64,000 nt of DNA from Mitsuokella sp. oral taxon 131 str. W9106 (GTDB lineage Bacteria > Bacillota > Negativicutes > Selenomonadales > Selenomonadaceae). Below, in pieces: positions 54,248-63,969 of the stretch. Below the pieces are notes generated by a model. The model was given only the letters and a program-made list of their open reading frames with translations, had not been told where the DNA came from and ran no database searches. The position numbers were made by a program, and so were the translations under genes. The stretch lies in contig NZ_KI273058.1 in NCBI RefSeq assembly GCF_000469545.1, positions 117,002 through 181,001 on the forward strand, in the 5' to 3' direction. Position 1 is the first letter of the stretch. Every line of letters begins with the position of its first letter.

Positions 54248-56149
54248 ATGAATAAGAAGCAGCGAAAGAATCTCATTCGAATCGTTCTGACCGTTCTTCT
54301 CTTGGCTTTGATTGGCATGTCGCCGCTCGTCGGCATGGCAAAGCTTGCCGCTTATTTTGCGGCTTGCATCCTGATCGGCGGCGATATCCTGCGCAAGGCT
54401 GGCATCGGAATCCTGCACCGTGAGCCGCTCGACGAGAATCTCTTGATGAGCCTTGCATCGCTTGGTGCTTTCGCGCTTGCCGCAATGGGTACGGAAGATT
54501 TTTTCGAGGCGGTCGCCATCCTGCTTTTCTACCAGATCGGTGTGCTTTTTGAAGGCTATGCCGTCGGCAAGAGCCGCCGTGACATCGGCGCACTCATGGA
54601 CATTCGCCCCGACTACGCGAATGTCTGGCAGGACGGGAAGCTCGTGCGCGTCGATCCCGATGCGGTCGGCGTCGGCATGGAGATTGTCGTGCAGCCTGGT
54701 GAACGCGTGCCGATCGACGGCATCGTGATGGAGGGCGAGTCGACGCTCTCAACGAGTGCGCTCACGGGGGAGAGCCTGCCGCAGGAAATAGGCGAGGGGC
54801 AGGAAGCATTGAGCGGCTGCATCAACCTCACGCGCGTCTTGCGCATTCGCACGACGAAGCCGTTTGAGGAGTCCACCGCTTCGAAAATATTGGAGCTCGT
54901 CGAAGAGGCGAGTTCGAGGAAGTCGCGCGCAGAGGTGTTTATTACGCGCTTTGCCCGCATCTACACGCCGGCTGTCGTATCCGGCGCTGTGCTTCTCGCC
55001 GTCGCGCTGCCGATCATGCGGCTTGCGTTCGGCATGGCTGCGGAATGGGAAGACTGGGGGTATCGCGCGCTTATCTTTCTCGTCATTAGCTGTCCCTGTG
55101 CGCTCGTCGTCAGCGTGCCGCTTGCGTTTTTTGCGAGCCTCGGCGCCGCGAGCCGTGCCGGCGTACTCGTCAAGGGATCCAATTTTCTCGAAATGCTCGC
55201 GGATGTCCGCACGGTTGCGATGGACAAGACCGGCACGCTTACACGCGGCGCCTTTGAAGTCCGTGCCGTCCATCACTCGCCGCTCACGGATCAGGAGCTG
55301 CTCGAAATCGCTGCGCTCGCCGAAAGCGCATCCTCGCATCCGATCAGCCGCAGCCTGCGCAAGGCGCATGGCAGGGAAATCGATCGCCGCCGCGTCATGG
55401 ATGTCGAAGAAATCGGCGGGGCAGGCGTGCTCGCCCGCATTGACGGGCGTCCTTTCGCCATTGGCAACGAGCGGCTCATGGCACGCGTCGGGGCAAGCTA
55501 TCGGCCGTGCCATCACGCTGGCACGATCGTTCACGTCGCAGAGGGGAAGGAATACCTCGGGCATATCGTCATCGCAGATGTCGTGAAGCCGGAGGCAAAG
55601 GCGGCGATGGAGGCGCTTCGAGCCTCCGGCGTGCGCCGCCTCGTCATGCTCACGGGGGATGGGCACAAGGCGGCCGAGGAAATCGCAGCAGCGCTTTCGT
55701 TCGACCTAGTGAGGAGCGAGCTTTTGCCAAAGGACAAGGTCGCGTCCGTCGAGCACTTGCTTGCGGATGCCAAGAAAGGCGAGCGCGTCGCGTTCGTCGG
55801 GGACGGCATCAACGATGCCCCCGTCCTCGCGCGCGCTGACGTCGGCATCGCGATGGGCGCGATGGGGTCGGATGCCGCGATCGAGGCCGCAGATGTCGTG
55901 CTCATGGATGACGACCTGCGCAAGCTCGCGAAGGCCGTCCGCATTGCGCGAAGATGCATGGGAATCGTCCGCACGAACATCGCCGCCTCGATTGGCATCA
56001 AAGTCATCTGCCTCGTGCTCGGCGCGTTTGGACTGGCGGATCTTTGGCTTGCCATCTTTGCCGATACGGGCGTTCTCGTGCTCGCCACACTCAACGCTGT
56101 GCGCGTGCTCTTCGTTAAGGAATTTAGGAGCTTTATTAAAAGTTCTTGA
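54248..56149 (+). CDS. P1B-type heavy-metal ATPase (Zn/Cd/Pb class)
   Basis: A 633-residue metal efflux ATPase of ZntA/CadA type. TGES actuator motif (SALTGESLPQE), membrane metal site SCPCALVVSVPLAFF, phosphorylation site MDKTGTLTRG, the P1B-specific HP in ASSHPISRSL, and GDGINDAPVLARADVG. The CPC context followed by a VVSVP segment suggests Zn2+/Cd2+/Pb2+ rather than Cu+. It has no N-terminal HMA domain; the free HMA protein upstream fills that role. No metal-responsive regulator adjoins. Confidence 0.93.
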   Translation: MNKKQRKNLIRIVLTVLLLALIGMSPLVGMAKLAAYFAACILIGGDILRKAGIGILHREPLDENLLMSLASLGAFALAAMGTEDFFEAVAILLFYQIGVLFEGYAVGKSRRDIGALMDIRPDYANVWQDGKLVRVDPDAVGVGMEIVVQPGERVPIDGIVMEGESTLSTSALTGESLPQEIGEGQEALSGCINLTRVLRIRTTKPFEESTASKILELVEEASSRKSRAEVFITRFARIYTPAVVSGAVLLAVALPIMRLAFGMAAEWEDWGYRALIFLVISCPCALVVSVPLAFFASLGAASRAGVLVKGSNFLEMLADVRTVAMDKTGTLTRGAFEVRAVHHSPLTDQELLEIAALAESASSHPISRSLRKAHGREIDRRRVMDVEEIGGAGVLARIDGRPFAIGNERLMARVGASYRPCHHAGTIVHVAEGKEYLGHIVIADVVKPEAKAAMEALRASGVRRLVMLTGDGHKAAEEIAAALSFDLVRSELLPKDKVASVEHLLADAKKGERVAFVGDGINDAPVLARADVGIAMGAMGSDAAIEAADVVLMDDDLRKLAKAVRIARRCMGIVRTNIAASIGIKVICLVLGAFGLADLWLAIFADTGVLVLATLNAVRVLFVKEFRSFIKSS

Positions 56150-56176
56150 CAGCGTCGGGGGAAGAAGTAGTAAAAT
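56146..56176 (+). promoter_or_regulatory. Possible promoter of the chemoreceptor gene
   Basis: TTGACA (56146-56151, overlapping the ATPase stop) and TAAAAT (56171-56176) with a long 19-bp spacer. It would give a leader of about 160 nt; I see no known riboswitch in it. Confidence 0.4.
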
Positions 56177-56344
56177 AGAGAGGGGTCGCTTCGGCTGAAA
56201 ATCCTTCACAAGGCAGCGATATATGTTTGATTTTCGCCGCGTTCAGATGCAAAATCTACGTCAGTCAAAAGGATCGGAAGGACTTTCTTTTATCGGCGGT
56301 TCCTTAGCGGAGCAAATTTTTTTAAGAAGGCAGGGAGGCAGGTT

Positions 56345-58054
56345 ATGAAGAATCTCAGTGTTGCGCAGAAGCTCATGCTGGCTTTTGGCGCACTGCTCAT
56401 CCTGTTCGCCGCGTTTGGCATTTATGCGGAACAGAGCGCGGTGGAACTTGGAAAGGCGACGAAGGATATCAGTGACCGAATGGAGCTGGTCAATCGATCC
56501 AGCGACGTGGCAATCAAGGTGCAGCAGGTCCGCATGGATGTATTTGCGCGCAAGGCCGCACAGACGGAGGAGGAACGCAAGGCGGGCTCGGACAAGCTCG
56601 CCAAAGCGCGCGATGCGGTCGAAACGGCGTTTGACGTGTACACCGAAGGGAAGAAGAAGACGGACTTCGGAACGCCGGAAATTACGCAGCAGGCACTTTC
56701 GGAGCTTGCTGCAGAGCGCGATCTTTGGGACAAATACCGCGAGATGAGCAAGAAGTCGGAGGTATCGACCGACCCTGCTACGACGTCCTCGCCGGAGCTC
56801 GTGAAAGCGTATGACGATCTCATCGCGTCCGTCCTGCAGGACAAGGCGAACTGCGTCCGCGACGCCCATGCATTCGAGCAGAAGGGCGCAGAGACGGCAT
56901 CCCACATCAAGACGGTCACGATCGTCGCAATTGTTGTCGTCATTGTCTTGACACTCGCGGTTCTCTTCCTGCTTCGCCGCGAAATCGACACCTCCGTGCA
57001 GGCGATCCTCATAGGAGCGAAGCGCATGGCGGACGGCGATCTCCGCACGCAGGTCCAATTGGAGAACAACGATGAGTTTGGTCAGATTGCCAGATCCTTC
57101 AACATGATGAACCAAAAGGTCAACGCGATGATGCAGGGGGTGCTGAAATCAGCGTCGACCGTCTCCGATACGGCGGAGCAGCTCACGACGAGTTCACAGC
57201 AGTCAGCCGAAGCGACGCAGAATGTCGCACAGGAGATCACGGATGTAGCGGGATCTGCGGCAGAGCAGCTCCATTCGGTCGAACAGGGCGAGGCTAGCGC
57301 CAAGACGCTTTCGGATGGGATCGATGGAGCGAATAAGATGGTCGGCGCGATGCACGAGAGCATCGCGAATGCGATGGAACAAGCCGAGAAGGGAAGCACG
57401 CGTGCGAGCAACACGGCGGAATCGATGAACGATCTTGCCGTTTCGGTCAAGCGTTCGTCTGAAATTGTCGAGCAGCTCGGGCAGCGCTCGCAGGAGATCG
57501 GCGAGATCGTTTCGACGATTTCGGCGATTGCCGAGCAGACGAACCTTCTCGCGCTCAACGCAGCGATCGAGGCGGCTCGTGCCGGCGAGAACGGCCGTGG
57601 ATTCTCCGTCGTTGCAGACGAAGTCCGCAAGCTTGCGGAGGCATCGCAGGAAGCGACGCAGAAGATCACTGAACTCATTCACGGCATTCAGGATGAGACG
57701 GAGCAGGCGGTCAAGGCGATGGACACGGGGCGCGAGCAGGCGGAGACGAGCCGTGACCGCGTCTCGGCAAATGCAAGAGGCTTTGCGGCGATCCTGGAGC
57801 GCATCACGGCGTGCAATGAGGAGGCGGATCGCATGGTCAAGACGATGGAGCGCCTGCGCGGCGGCGTGCAGGACATCGTCAAGGCCACGGAGACGATCGG
57901 GACTTCGGCGCGCGGCATCAGCGGCTCGTCGCAGAATGTCTCAGCCGCGACCGAGGAGCAGGCGGCCGGCATGGAGGAGATTGCAGCAAGTGCGCGCAGC
58001 CTCCTCGACACGGCAACGGATCTGACGAACAGCGTCTCACGCTTCAAGATCTAG
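56345..58054 (+). CDS. Methyl-accepting chemotaxis protein
   Basis: A 569-residue chemoreceptor: membrane helix 1 ([19 protein letters not shown]), a helical periplasmic sensor of about 160 residues (four-helix-bundle type), membrane helix 2 ([20 protein letters not shown]), HAMP domain, and a long coiled coil with the signalling tip [32 protein letters not shown]. No C-terminal CheR-binding pentapeptide. Its presence implies chemotaxis and motility. The ligand is unknown. Confidence 0.94.
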   Translation: MKNLSVAQKLMLAFGALLILFAAFGIYAEQSAVELGKATKDISDRMELVNRSSDVAIKVQQVRMDVFARKAAQTEEERKAGSDKLAKARDAVETAFDVYTEGKKKTDFGTPEITQQALSELAAERDLWDKYREMSKKSEVSTDPATTSSPELVKAYDDLIASVLQDKANCVRDAHAFEQKGAETASHIKTVTIVAIVVVIVLTLAVLFLLRREIDTSVQAILIGAKRMADGDLRTQVQLENNDEFGQIARSFNMMNQKVNAMMQGVLKSASTVSDTAEQLTTSSQQSAEATQNVAQEITDVAGSAAEQLHSVEQGEASAKTLSDGIDGANKMVGAMHESIANAMEQAEKGSTRASNTAESMNDLAVSVKRSSEIVEQLGQRSQEIGEIVSTISAIAEQTNLLALNAAIEAARAGENGRGFSVVADEVRKLAEASQEATQKITELIHGIQDETEQAVKAMDTGREQAETSRDRVSANARGFAAILERITACNEEADRMVKTMERLRGGVQDIVKATETIGTSARGISGSSQNVSAATEEQAAGMEEIAASARSLLDTATDLTNSVSRFKI

Positions 58055-58095
58055 GGAATCGCGGATCATGTGCCCCGCCAAAAAATGATCCCATC

Positions 58096-58139
58096 AAAAA
58101 CAGGCAATGCTGCCCGTGATGGCAGCATTGCCTGTTTTT
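58096..58139. terminator. Strong bidirectional terminator
   Basis: A perfect 19-bp stem (58096-58114 with 58121-58139) and 6-nt loop, with an A run before and a T run after, so it serves the chemoreceptor (+) and the thioesterase (-). Confidence 0.93.
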
Positions 58140-58172
58140 TCGATGCGCGAAGAAGCGCATCGTCCGCATCTT

Positions 58173-58562
58173 TCATGCGTGCTTCTTCGCGTCCGCCTTT
58201 GCTTGGAATTTTGCGTTATCAACGATGAACCGTTCGTGGCGGCCTTCGCCGATCTTTCCCATTTCGTCAAAAACCGTGGCAGAAAAGACGAGGCGGCGTC
58301 CATCGACTTCCACGAGTTCCGTTTCGCAGCGCACCTTCATGCCGCATGGTGTCGCGGCGAGATGCGCGACGTCGATTTTCGTGCCGACCGTTCCCTGCCC
58401 TTCCGCAAGCCCTGCTGCGACGCTTCGCCAAGAAGTCTCCTCGATGAGCGCGATCATGGCAGGCGTTGCGAGGACGGAGAGCTCGCCGCTGCCGATGTGT
58501 TCGGCCGTGATCGTTTCCGTGACCATCCGCTCGATCTGGTTCTTGATTCCCTTTTGCAGCAT
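58173..58562 (-). CDS. FlK-like hotdog thioesterase
   Basis: A 129-residue hotdog-fold protein of the fluoroacetyl-CoA thioesterase-like family: VLATPAMIALIEETSW with the conserved Thr/Glu segment, GQGTVGTKIDVAHLAATP, and the final GRHERFIV. Relatives hydrolyse acyl-CoA thioesters; a fluoroacetyl-CoA substrate is unlikely here. AGGAGGAAATATC precedes the ATG. Monocistronic. Confidence 0.85.
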   Translation of the reverse strand: MLQKGIKNQIERMVTETITAEHIGSGELSVLATPAMIALIEETSWRSVAAGLAEGQGTVGTKIDVAHLAATPCGMKVRCETELVEVDGRRLVFSATVFDEMGKIGEGRHERFIVDNAKFQAKADAKKHA

Positions 58563-58679
58563 GATATTTCCTCCTGATGTCCGAGAAGTGCCATGCTTCC
58601 ATTATACGCGCAGATTTGGTTTTTTGCCAGTCCCGACGAGCAAAATTTCAGGAAAAGGACGCAGCCTTGTACAGGCAGA

Positions 58680-58735
58680 TCCTATCCTGCGGCAGGATTT
58701 GCCGCAGGATAGGAAAGCATGGTGTCCTGCGGCAT
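58680..58735 (+). repeat. Triple TCCTGCGGCA element upstream of the helicase gene
   Basis: TCCTGCGGCA occurs within a 16-bp inverted repeat (58680-58695 and 58701-58716, 5-nt loop) and again as a direct copy at 58726-58735, just before the -10 box. The inverted pair would form a very stable hairpin or a dimer-binding operator. Confidence 0.8.
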
Positions 58736-58743
58736 TTCTATGG

Positions 58744-58749
58744 TATAAT
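58744..58749 (+). promoter_or_regulatory. -10 box of the helicase-nuclease gene
   Basis: Perfect TATAAT, 37 nt before the TTG start. The -35 region is poor and lies in the repeated TCCTGCGGCA element, which suggests regulated expression. Confidence 0.55.
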
Positions 58750-58785
58750 GAAACGCATAGGAATTACGTGGAAAGAGGGGTCGCG

Positions 58786-61700
58786 TTGGACAATCCGAAA
58801 AAGGTACAGAAATTATTCGATTACATCCGTCAGGTCTGCGATTTGCGCCAGCAGCTCGTGCGTCATATCGATGCGGAGCCGTGGCGGCTTTTCCTCGACG
58901 AACTGCCGATCGACCCGAAACGAATCCACCGCTACGATCCATCGGATGAGATGCATGCAGGCGTTCTTCTCGAAGTGGAAAAGCCTGCCTTCTCACCGTG
59001 CCCTGAGATCCCATTTGAGCTCATTGGATGGCTGCGCACGCACGACTGGAAGAATTTTGAGACGGCGGAAGTCGAGGCCTACGATGCGCGCCAGCGGCGC
59101 GATGCGCGTCTCGGCGATGTGACCGAGCACTTCGTCGACGACGGCGTGCGCCTCGCGGCATTCGAGGACTGGAAGCGCCGCCGCACGCTTTGGCGCGCAG
59201 GCGAGGTCGTCAAGAGTCGCACGCAGCAGCTCTTCATGGCGCTTTACGATTGCTATGACCGCTGCCGTCAGGATGCGGAGCGCGTGGAGCTCGTCATCGG
59301 AAACGGATCGTTTCTGAACGGGCTGGATACGAAGCTCGACCACCCGATTCTCGTGCGCCAGGTGCGCCTCGTATACGATGCGCGCGGCATGATGCAGCTC
59401 GTCGAGACCGGGCAGCCGACCGAGGTCTATGCCGATCTCTTTCAGGATCTTCCGGGAATCGACCCGGCAGCGGTGCGCGATTTTGCGGGGCGTGTCGACG
59501 AGGCATCGGTTCATCCGCTCGATGCCGATCTGCCCGCGTTTCTGGAGGAACAGGCGACGGCGCTCACGCCAAATTGCCGGTTTGCTGCGAAGCGCTTTGA
59601 GCTGCTGCCGACGGACTGGTACCTCCTGTATCCGCGCCCTGTTCTCTTTTTGCGCCGGCGCAGCACGGGCACGGGGAAAGCCGTGCAGGCGATCCTTGAG
59701 GAAATGGCGCACGGCGGCGAACTGCCGCAGCCGCTTCTCTCGCTCGTCGACGACGCACGTGGGGGGACGGAGGATGAAACGGAAGTGGAAGGCAATGCGT
59801 CCGTTGACGCACGGAAACTCGTCGCGGATGCGCGCGGCGAGGCGGCGGATATCCTGCTCGTGCGCCCTGCGAACGCGGAGCAGCTCGCGATCGCGCGCCG
59901 CATCGAGGAAGCGCCTGCCGTCGTCGTGCAGGGACCGCCCGGCACGGGCAAGACACACACGATCGCAAATCTTCTCGGTCATTTCCTCGCACGCGGCGAA
60001 CACGTTCTCGTGACGAGCGCGACCTCGAAGGCGCTCTCCGTGCTCAAGGATAAATTGCCGGACGGTGTGCAAAACCTCTGCGTCGCCCTCCTCGATGGGG
60101 GGCGCGCCGACATGGAACGCTCAATCGCGGGAATATGCGATATGCTCGCGCGCCATTCGGCGGACGAGGTGCGCGCGGAGGCGGAAAAGCTCGAGCGTAG
60201 GCGCGCGGAGCTGCTCGCGCGGCTGTATGAACTTCGCGAGCGCGTGGCAAAGATCCAGCAGGTCGAGGCGATGCGCGACTACCTGATGATCGGGGAAGAG
60301 GGATGGTCGCTCTCACGCATGGCGGAGTTCGTGCGCAAAAACGCGCATCTTGCGGGAAGGATTCCGGGCACGGTCGCACCCGATCACGCCATGCCGCTGT
60401 CTGAGGCGGAGCTTGCGGAACTCTACGCGACGAATGCCATGTTCGACGCGGCGAGCCTCGACGATCTTTCGGGCTCGCTTCCCGCATCGGACGCTGTGAT
60501 GAGCCCGGTGCAAATGGAGCGGGCTATTTCCGAGAAATCCGTCATGCGCGAGGAGGAAGAGACGCTTCTCGCGGCGCTTCCAGACGTCTCCATTGGCGCA
60601 GACGGGAAGCTCCTCTCGCGCGGACAGGAAGCGGCGGGCGATCTGGCTGAGCGGCTCTTGCTCGACGCGGATTCCCTGTACCATGCGATCGATTTCGACC
60701 ATTTGCGCCTGGACTGGGCGCGGGAGACCATCCTCGCAGGCAGGCAGGGCGGATCGCGGCGTGAGGTATTCGAGATGCTTGGCCGCGATATCGCACGCGT
60801 GCAGCAGCTCAAGGGACAGGCGATGACGCAGTTCTTCGGGCGCGATCTGCGCTGCACGCTCGAGGAGATGCCAAGCGCAGCGCTGATCCAGACGCTCGCG
60901 GCGATGATGGACGCCATGCGCGAAGACGACGGGCTGTCGTGGCTCGACCGCCTGCGCCATCGCGACTGGATCCGCGTGCAGAAGGGGTTTTCGATTGACG
61001 GGCACGCGATCGCCTCGCGGCGCGACTGCCAGCTTGCGATGCAGTACGTCGCACTGAAAGAGGCACGTGAGAAGGTGCGGCGGGAGTGGGCGGAGCTTCT
61101 CGTGCCTTACGGCATGGAGCCGTACGACAAGCTCGCCGAGCGTTCCGACGATATCGACGACCTATGCAGCGCGCGGTTTTGTGAACTTTCCGCGCTTCTC
61201 GACTGGTATCCGCGCGTCTTCGACGAGCTTATGCTCGTATGGCGGCGCGCGGGCGTCCATACCGATGCCGTTCTTCCCGACACGGCTTTTGCGACGCCGC
61301 ACGAATGCCTCGTGCGGGAGGTCGAGTGGCTCGAGCGCGACTTTCCGCGCTGGCAGCGCCTTTTGCGTCTGCGCGATGCCAAGGGGAGCGCCGGGGATAT
61401 CGAGGCGACGCGCCTTGCGCTTCTCGCCGCCACGAGCCCGCTCGCCCTGCGCATGGCGCATGCGATCGAGACGGGGCAGACGGAGGCGTACGCGACGGAT
61501 TACGCACAGCTCCTCCGCATCGAGAGGCTGAAGGACGCCTACGCGCGGCGCGAGTCGCTCCTCAAGCGCCTTGCGCCGGACGCACCGCAGTGGGCGCAGG
61601 CAATCCGCGAGAAAGAAGGGGACTGCGGCGCTGCCAAGCCGCCGCACGAGGCAGGCAAGGCCTGGCTCGTCGCGGTCTTTACGCAGCAGCTCGCAGCCGC

Positions 61701-63321
61701 ACCCGATGCGGACACGGCCGCGCTCGGCCATGAGATCGAACGCCTCACGGAGGATCTCCATCGCACGACGGAAGCACTCGTCGAAAAGCGCGCGTGGCAG
61801 CACCTCCTGGATACGGTCGCGGGATCTGCGCTCCAGTCGGCGCTCATCGGCTGGAGCAAGGCCGTCACGAAGCTCGGCAAGGGCAAGGGGAAGTACGCTG
61901 CCCGCCATATCCGCGAGGCGCGGGCCTGCATGCGCGAGGCGCAGCGTGCCGTTCCCGCATGGATCATGCCGCTCCCGCGTGTTTTTGAGAGCCTCTCGCC
62001 CGATGCGGAGAAGTTTGACGTCATCCTCGTCGATGAAGCGAGCCAGGCGGATATCACGTCGGTCCCGCTCCTCTACTTCGGCAGGAAGGTCATCATCGTC
62101 GGCGACGACAAGCAAGTGAGTCCCTCGGCTGTCGGCGTCCCAGCGGATGATGTCGCGCATCTCATGGCGAGCACCATCGACGGCATCGTGCCGCACGCTT
62201 CGCTCTACACGATGGACACTTCGCTCTACGACCTCGCGCAGATGCATTACCGCGCGAGCATGCTTATGGAGCACTTCCGCTCCGTGCCGGAGATCATCGA
62301 GTACTCAAACCAGCTTTGCTACGATGGGCGCATACGCCCGCTTCGCGAGGCGGGCGCGGGGGCGCTCGTTCCCCTAGTCGACTGCCGCGTTGCAGGCGAA
62401 CGTGAGGAAAAGGGCAGACGCAACGCCGTCGAGGCGGAGTACATCGCCGCGCTGCTCGCCGCCTGCATCGAGCAGCCGGAGTACAGGGATGCGACGTTTG
62501 GCGCGATCTCCATGCTCGGCGATACGCAGCCGAAACTTATTCGTGAAATTGCCGCCGCACATATCGGCATCGCCGAGCTCGAAGCGCATGGCTTCCTATC
62601 GGGCACGCCGGCACACTTCCAAGGCGACGAGCGCGATGTCATCTTCCTCTCGTTCGTCGACAGTCTTCGGCCCGGCGAGGACGGGACACTGCGTCTCGTC
62701 AGCGAGGGCTACGGCGGCGAGCAGGCACGCCGCTACAACGTCGCCGTGAGCCGTGCGCGCGATCAGGTCTTTCTCGTTCACTCGATGGACACGACCGACC
62801 TCAAAAACGGTGACCTGCGCCGCTCGCTCTTTGCGTACGCCGCAGCAGGAAAACGAGCGGAAGCACCTGCGGTGCGCGAGGCGACGCCGTTTGAGGCAGT
62901 GGTCGCACGCGATCTTCGAAAGAAGGGCTACACGATCCGCGAGCAGTACACCGTCGGCTCGTACACGATCGACATGGTCGCATGCGGCGGACGCGGCAAG
63001 GCGGCAATCGTCTGCGACGGCGAACGCTTTGGGCTCACGGCTCCTGCTGCCGCCGAGGAGCGGCGCAGGGAAGCCGTCTTGGAACGCCTTGGATGGCGCT
63101 TCTTTCACCTGCGCGGCAGTGCCTACTACCAAGATCCAGAAGGTGCGATCAGCCGTCTTTCCGAGGAACTCGATGCGCTCGGCATCGCAAGGCGTAAAGC
63201 GGGAGAGCCTTTCGAGCAGCCAGCGCCCAAAGCCAATGCCCGTCAGGAACTCGCCGCGCGCGTTCGCGCACGTGCCGAAGAAATCCTTGCTGCATGGCAC
63301 GAGCCAGCCATCGAAGAATAA
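58786..63321 (+). CDS. Large SF1 (Upf1/DNA2-like) helicase with C-terminal nuclease-like domain
   Basis: A 1511-residue protein. An N-terminal region of about 370 residues is unassigned (LDNPKKVQKLFDYIRQVCDLRQQ). The SF1 core has Walker A GPPGTGKT at 383-390, a long helical insertion (about 430-1060), DEAS at 1083-1086, GDDKQVSPS, EHFRSVPEIIEYSN, DERDVIFLSFVDS and RRYNVAVSRARDQ near 1316-1328. The tail from about 1365 looks like a PD-(D/E)xK/Vsr-type endonuclease domain (VGSYTIDMVACGGRGKAAIVCDG, EAVLERLGWRFFHLRG). This architecture resembles helicase-nuclease proteins found in antiphage defence; function is inference. TTG start with GAGGGG 5 nt upstream; the longer open frame is not supported. 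Confidence 0.85.
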   Translation: MDNPKKVQKLFDYIRQVCDLRQQLVRHIDAEPWRLFLDELPIDPKRIHRYDPSDEMHAGVLLEVEKPAFSPCPEIPFELIGWLRTHDWKNFETAEVEAYDARQRRDARLGDVTEHFVDDGVRLAAFEDWKRRRTLWRAGEVVKSRTQQLFMALYDCYDRCRQDAERVELVIGNGSFLNGLDTKLDHPILVRQVRLVYDARGMMQLVETGQPTEVYADLFQDLPGIDPAAVRDFAGRVDEASVHPLDADLPAFLEEQATALTPNCRFAAKRFELLPTDWYLLYPRPVLFLRRRSTGTGKAVQAILEEMAHGGELPQPLLSLVDDARGGTEDETEVEGNASVDARKLVADARGEAADILLVRPANAEQLAIARRIEEAPAVVVQGPPGTGKTHTIANLLGHFLARGEHVLVTSATSKALSVLKDKLPDGVQNLCVALLDGGRADMERSIAGICDMLARHSADEVRAEAEKLERRRAELLARLYELRERVAKIQQVEAMRDYLMIGEEGWSLSRMAEFVRKNAHLAGRIPGTVAPDHAMPLSEAELAELYATNAMFDAASLDDLSGSLPASDAVMSPVQMERAISEKSVMREEEETLLAALPDVSIGADGKLLSRGQEAAGDLAERLLLDADSLYHAIDFDHLRLDWARETILAGRQGGSRREVFEMLGRDIARVQQLKGQAMTQFFGRDLRCTLEEMPSAALIQTLAAMMDAMREDDGLSWLDRLRHRDWIRVQKGFSIDGHAIASRRDCQLAMQYVALKEAREKVRREWAELLVPYGMEPYDKLAERSDDIDDLCSARFCELSALLDWYPRVFDELMLVWRRAGVHTDAVLPDTAFATPHECLVREVEWLERDFPRWQRLLRLRDAKGSAGDIEATRLALLAATSPLALRMAHAIETGQTEAYATDYAQLLRIERLKDAYARRESLLKRLAPDAPQWAQAIREKEGDCGAAKPPHEAGKAWLVAVFTQQLAAAPDADTAALGHEIERLTEDLHRTTEALVEKRAWQHLLDTVAGSALQSALIGWSKAVTKLGKGKGKYAARHIREARACMREAQRAVPAWIMPLPRVFESLSPDAEKFDVILVDEASQADITSVPLLYFGRKVIIVGDDKQVSPSAVGVPADDVAHLMASTIDGIVPHASLYTMDTSLYDLAQMHYRASMLMEHFRSVPEIIEYSNQLCYDGRIRPLREAGAGALVPLVDCRVAGEREEKGRRNAVEAEYIAALLAACIEQPEYRDATFGAISMLGDTQPKLIREIAAAHIGIAELEAHGFLSGTPAHFQGDERDVIFLSFVDSLRPGEDGTLRLVSEGYGGEQARRYNVAVSRARDQVFLVHSMDTTDLKNGDLRRSLFAYAAAGKRAEAPAVREATPFEAVVARDLRKKGYTIREQYTVGSYTIDMVACGGRGKAAIVCDGERFGLTAPAAAEERRREAVLERLGWRFFHLRGSAYYQDPEGAISRLSEELDALGIARRKAGEPFEQPAPKANARQELAARVRARAEEILAAWHEPAIEE

Positions 63322-63418
63322 CTTTCTGCAAGGAAAAAGGATTTTTTATAGTTTTCTCGAATAATAAAAGGAACATGAGAGATCGGAACTGCATTCGCAG
63401 AAAGGCGGTTAATGAAAG

Positions 63419-63850
63419 ATGAAAGACAATATGAAGATTTTGGTTCCCGTTGACGGGTCGCCGGTATCATGCCGTGCGGCAGAATTTGCCGGCGGGATTG
63501 CATCCGAGATGAATGGATCGATCGATCTCTTCTTCGTTACGAGCATGAAGAACGACCATAATACGGTAGAGGAGCGATTCATCCCTGTCGAGCAGATCGT
63601 CGCGAGCATGCAGAATCCAAACGAGATATTCGATAAGGCGAAAAAGGGTATCCCCGCAGGGATTGCCGTCACGAGCCATGAGAAGGAGGGCGTTCCTGCG
63701 CAGGAGATCGCTGCTTACGCAAAGGAGGAAGGGATGGATCTGATCGTGATCGGCAGCAAGGGGCATACGGCTGTCGAAAACTTCCTCATCGGCAGCGTGA
63801 GCCAGAAAGTCCTCGAGAACGAAGGACCTTCTGTCGTCATCGTCAAGTGA
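63419..63850 (+). CDS. Universal stress protein UspA family
   Basis: A 143-residue USP: MKILVPVDGSPVSCRAAEFA with the nucleotide-loop Asp, and the ATP-binding type C-terminal IVIGSKGHTAVENFLIGSVSQKVLENEGPSVVIVK (G-2X-G-9X-G(S/T) pattern). AAAGGCGG lies 10 nt before ATG 63419. No specific stress can be assigned. Confidence 0.92.
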   Translation: MKDNMKILVPVDGSPVSCRAAEFAGGIASEMNGSIDLFFVTSMKNDHNTVEERFIPVEQIVASMQNPNEIFDKAKKGIPAGIAVTSHEKEGVPAQEIAAYAKEEGMDLIVIGSKGHTAVENFLIGSVSQKVLENEGPSVVIVK

Positions 63851-63886
63851 CGTGAAAAGGACAGGGATTTTCGGAGGAAATAATGC

Positions 63887-63915
63887 TTGACAAGGCTTTG
63901 TGGAATGCATATAAT
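63887..63915 (+). promoter_or_regulatory. Perfect consensus promoter of tRNA-Gly
   Basis: TTGACA (63887-63892), 17-bp spacer, TATAAT (63910-63915), about 55 nt before the tRNA. Confidence 0.88.
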
Positions 63916-63969
63916 AGCTGTTGTCAGTCGGTGCGTATTGTGCTTTTGCATGCAGCGCAGGCAGATGCT

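Noticed and set aside
56177..56344. c-di-GMP riboswitch in the chemoreceptor leader
   Set aside because: I looked for the GEMM core elements and tetraloop-receptor pattern and did not find them.
58225..58785. N-terminal extension of the helicase to 58225
   Set aside because: This part runs opposite the thioesterase gene and through the hairpin repeat and the -10 box; TTG 58786 has a ribosome site.
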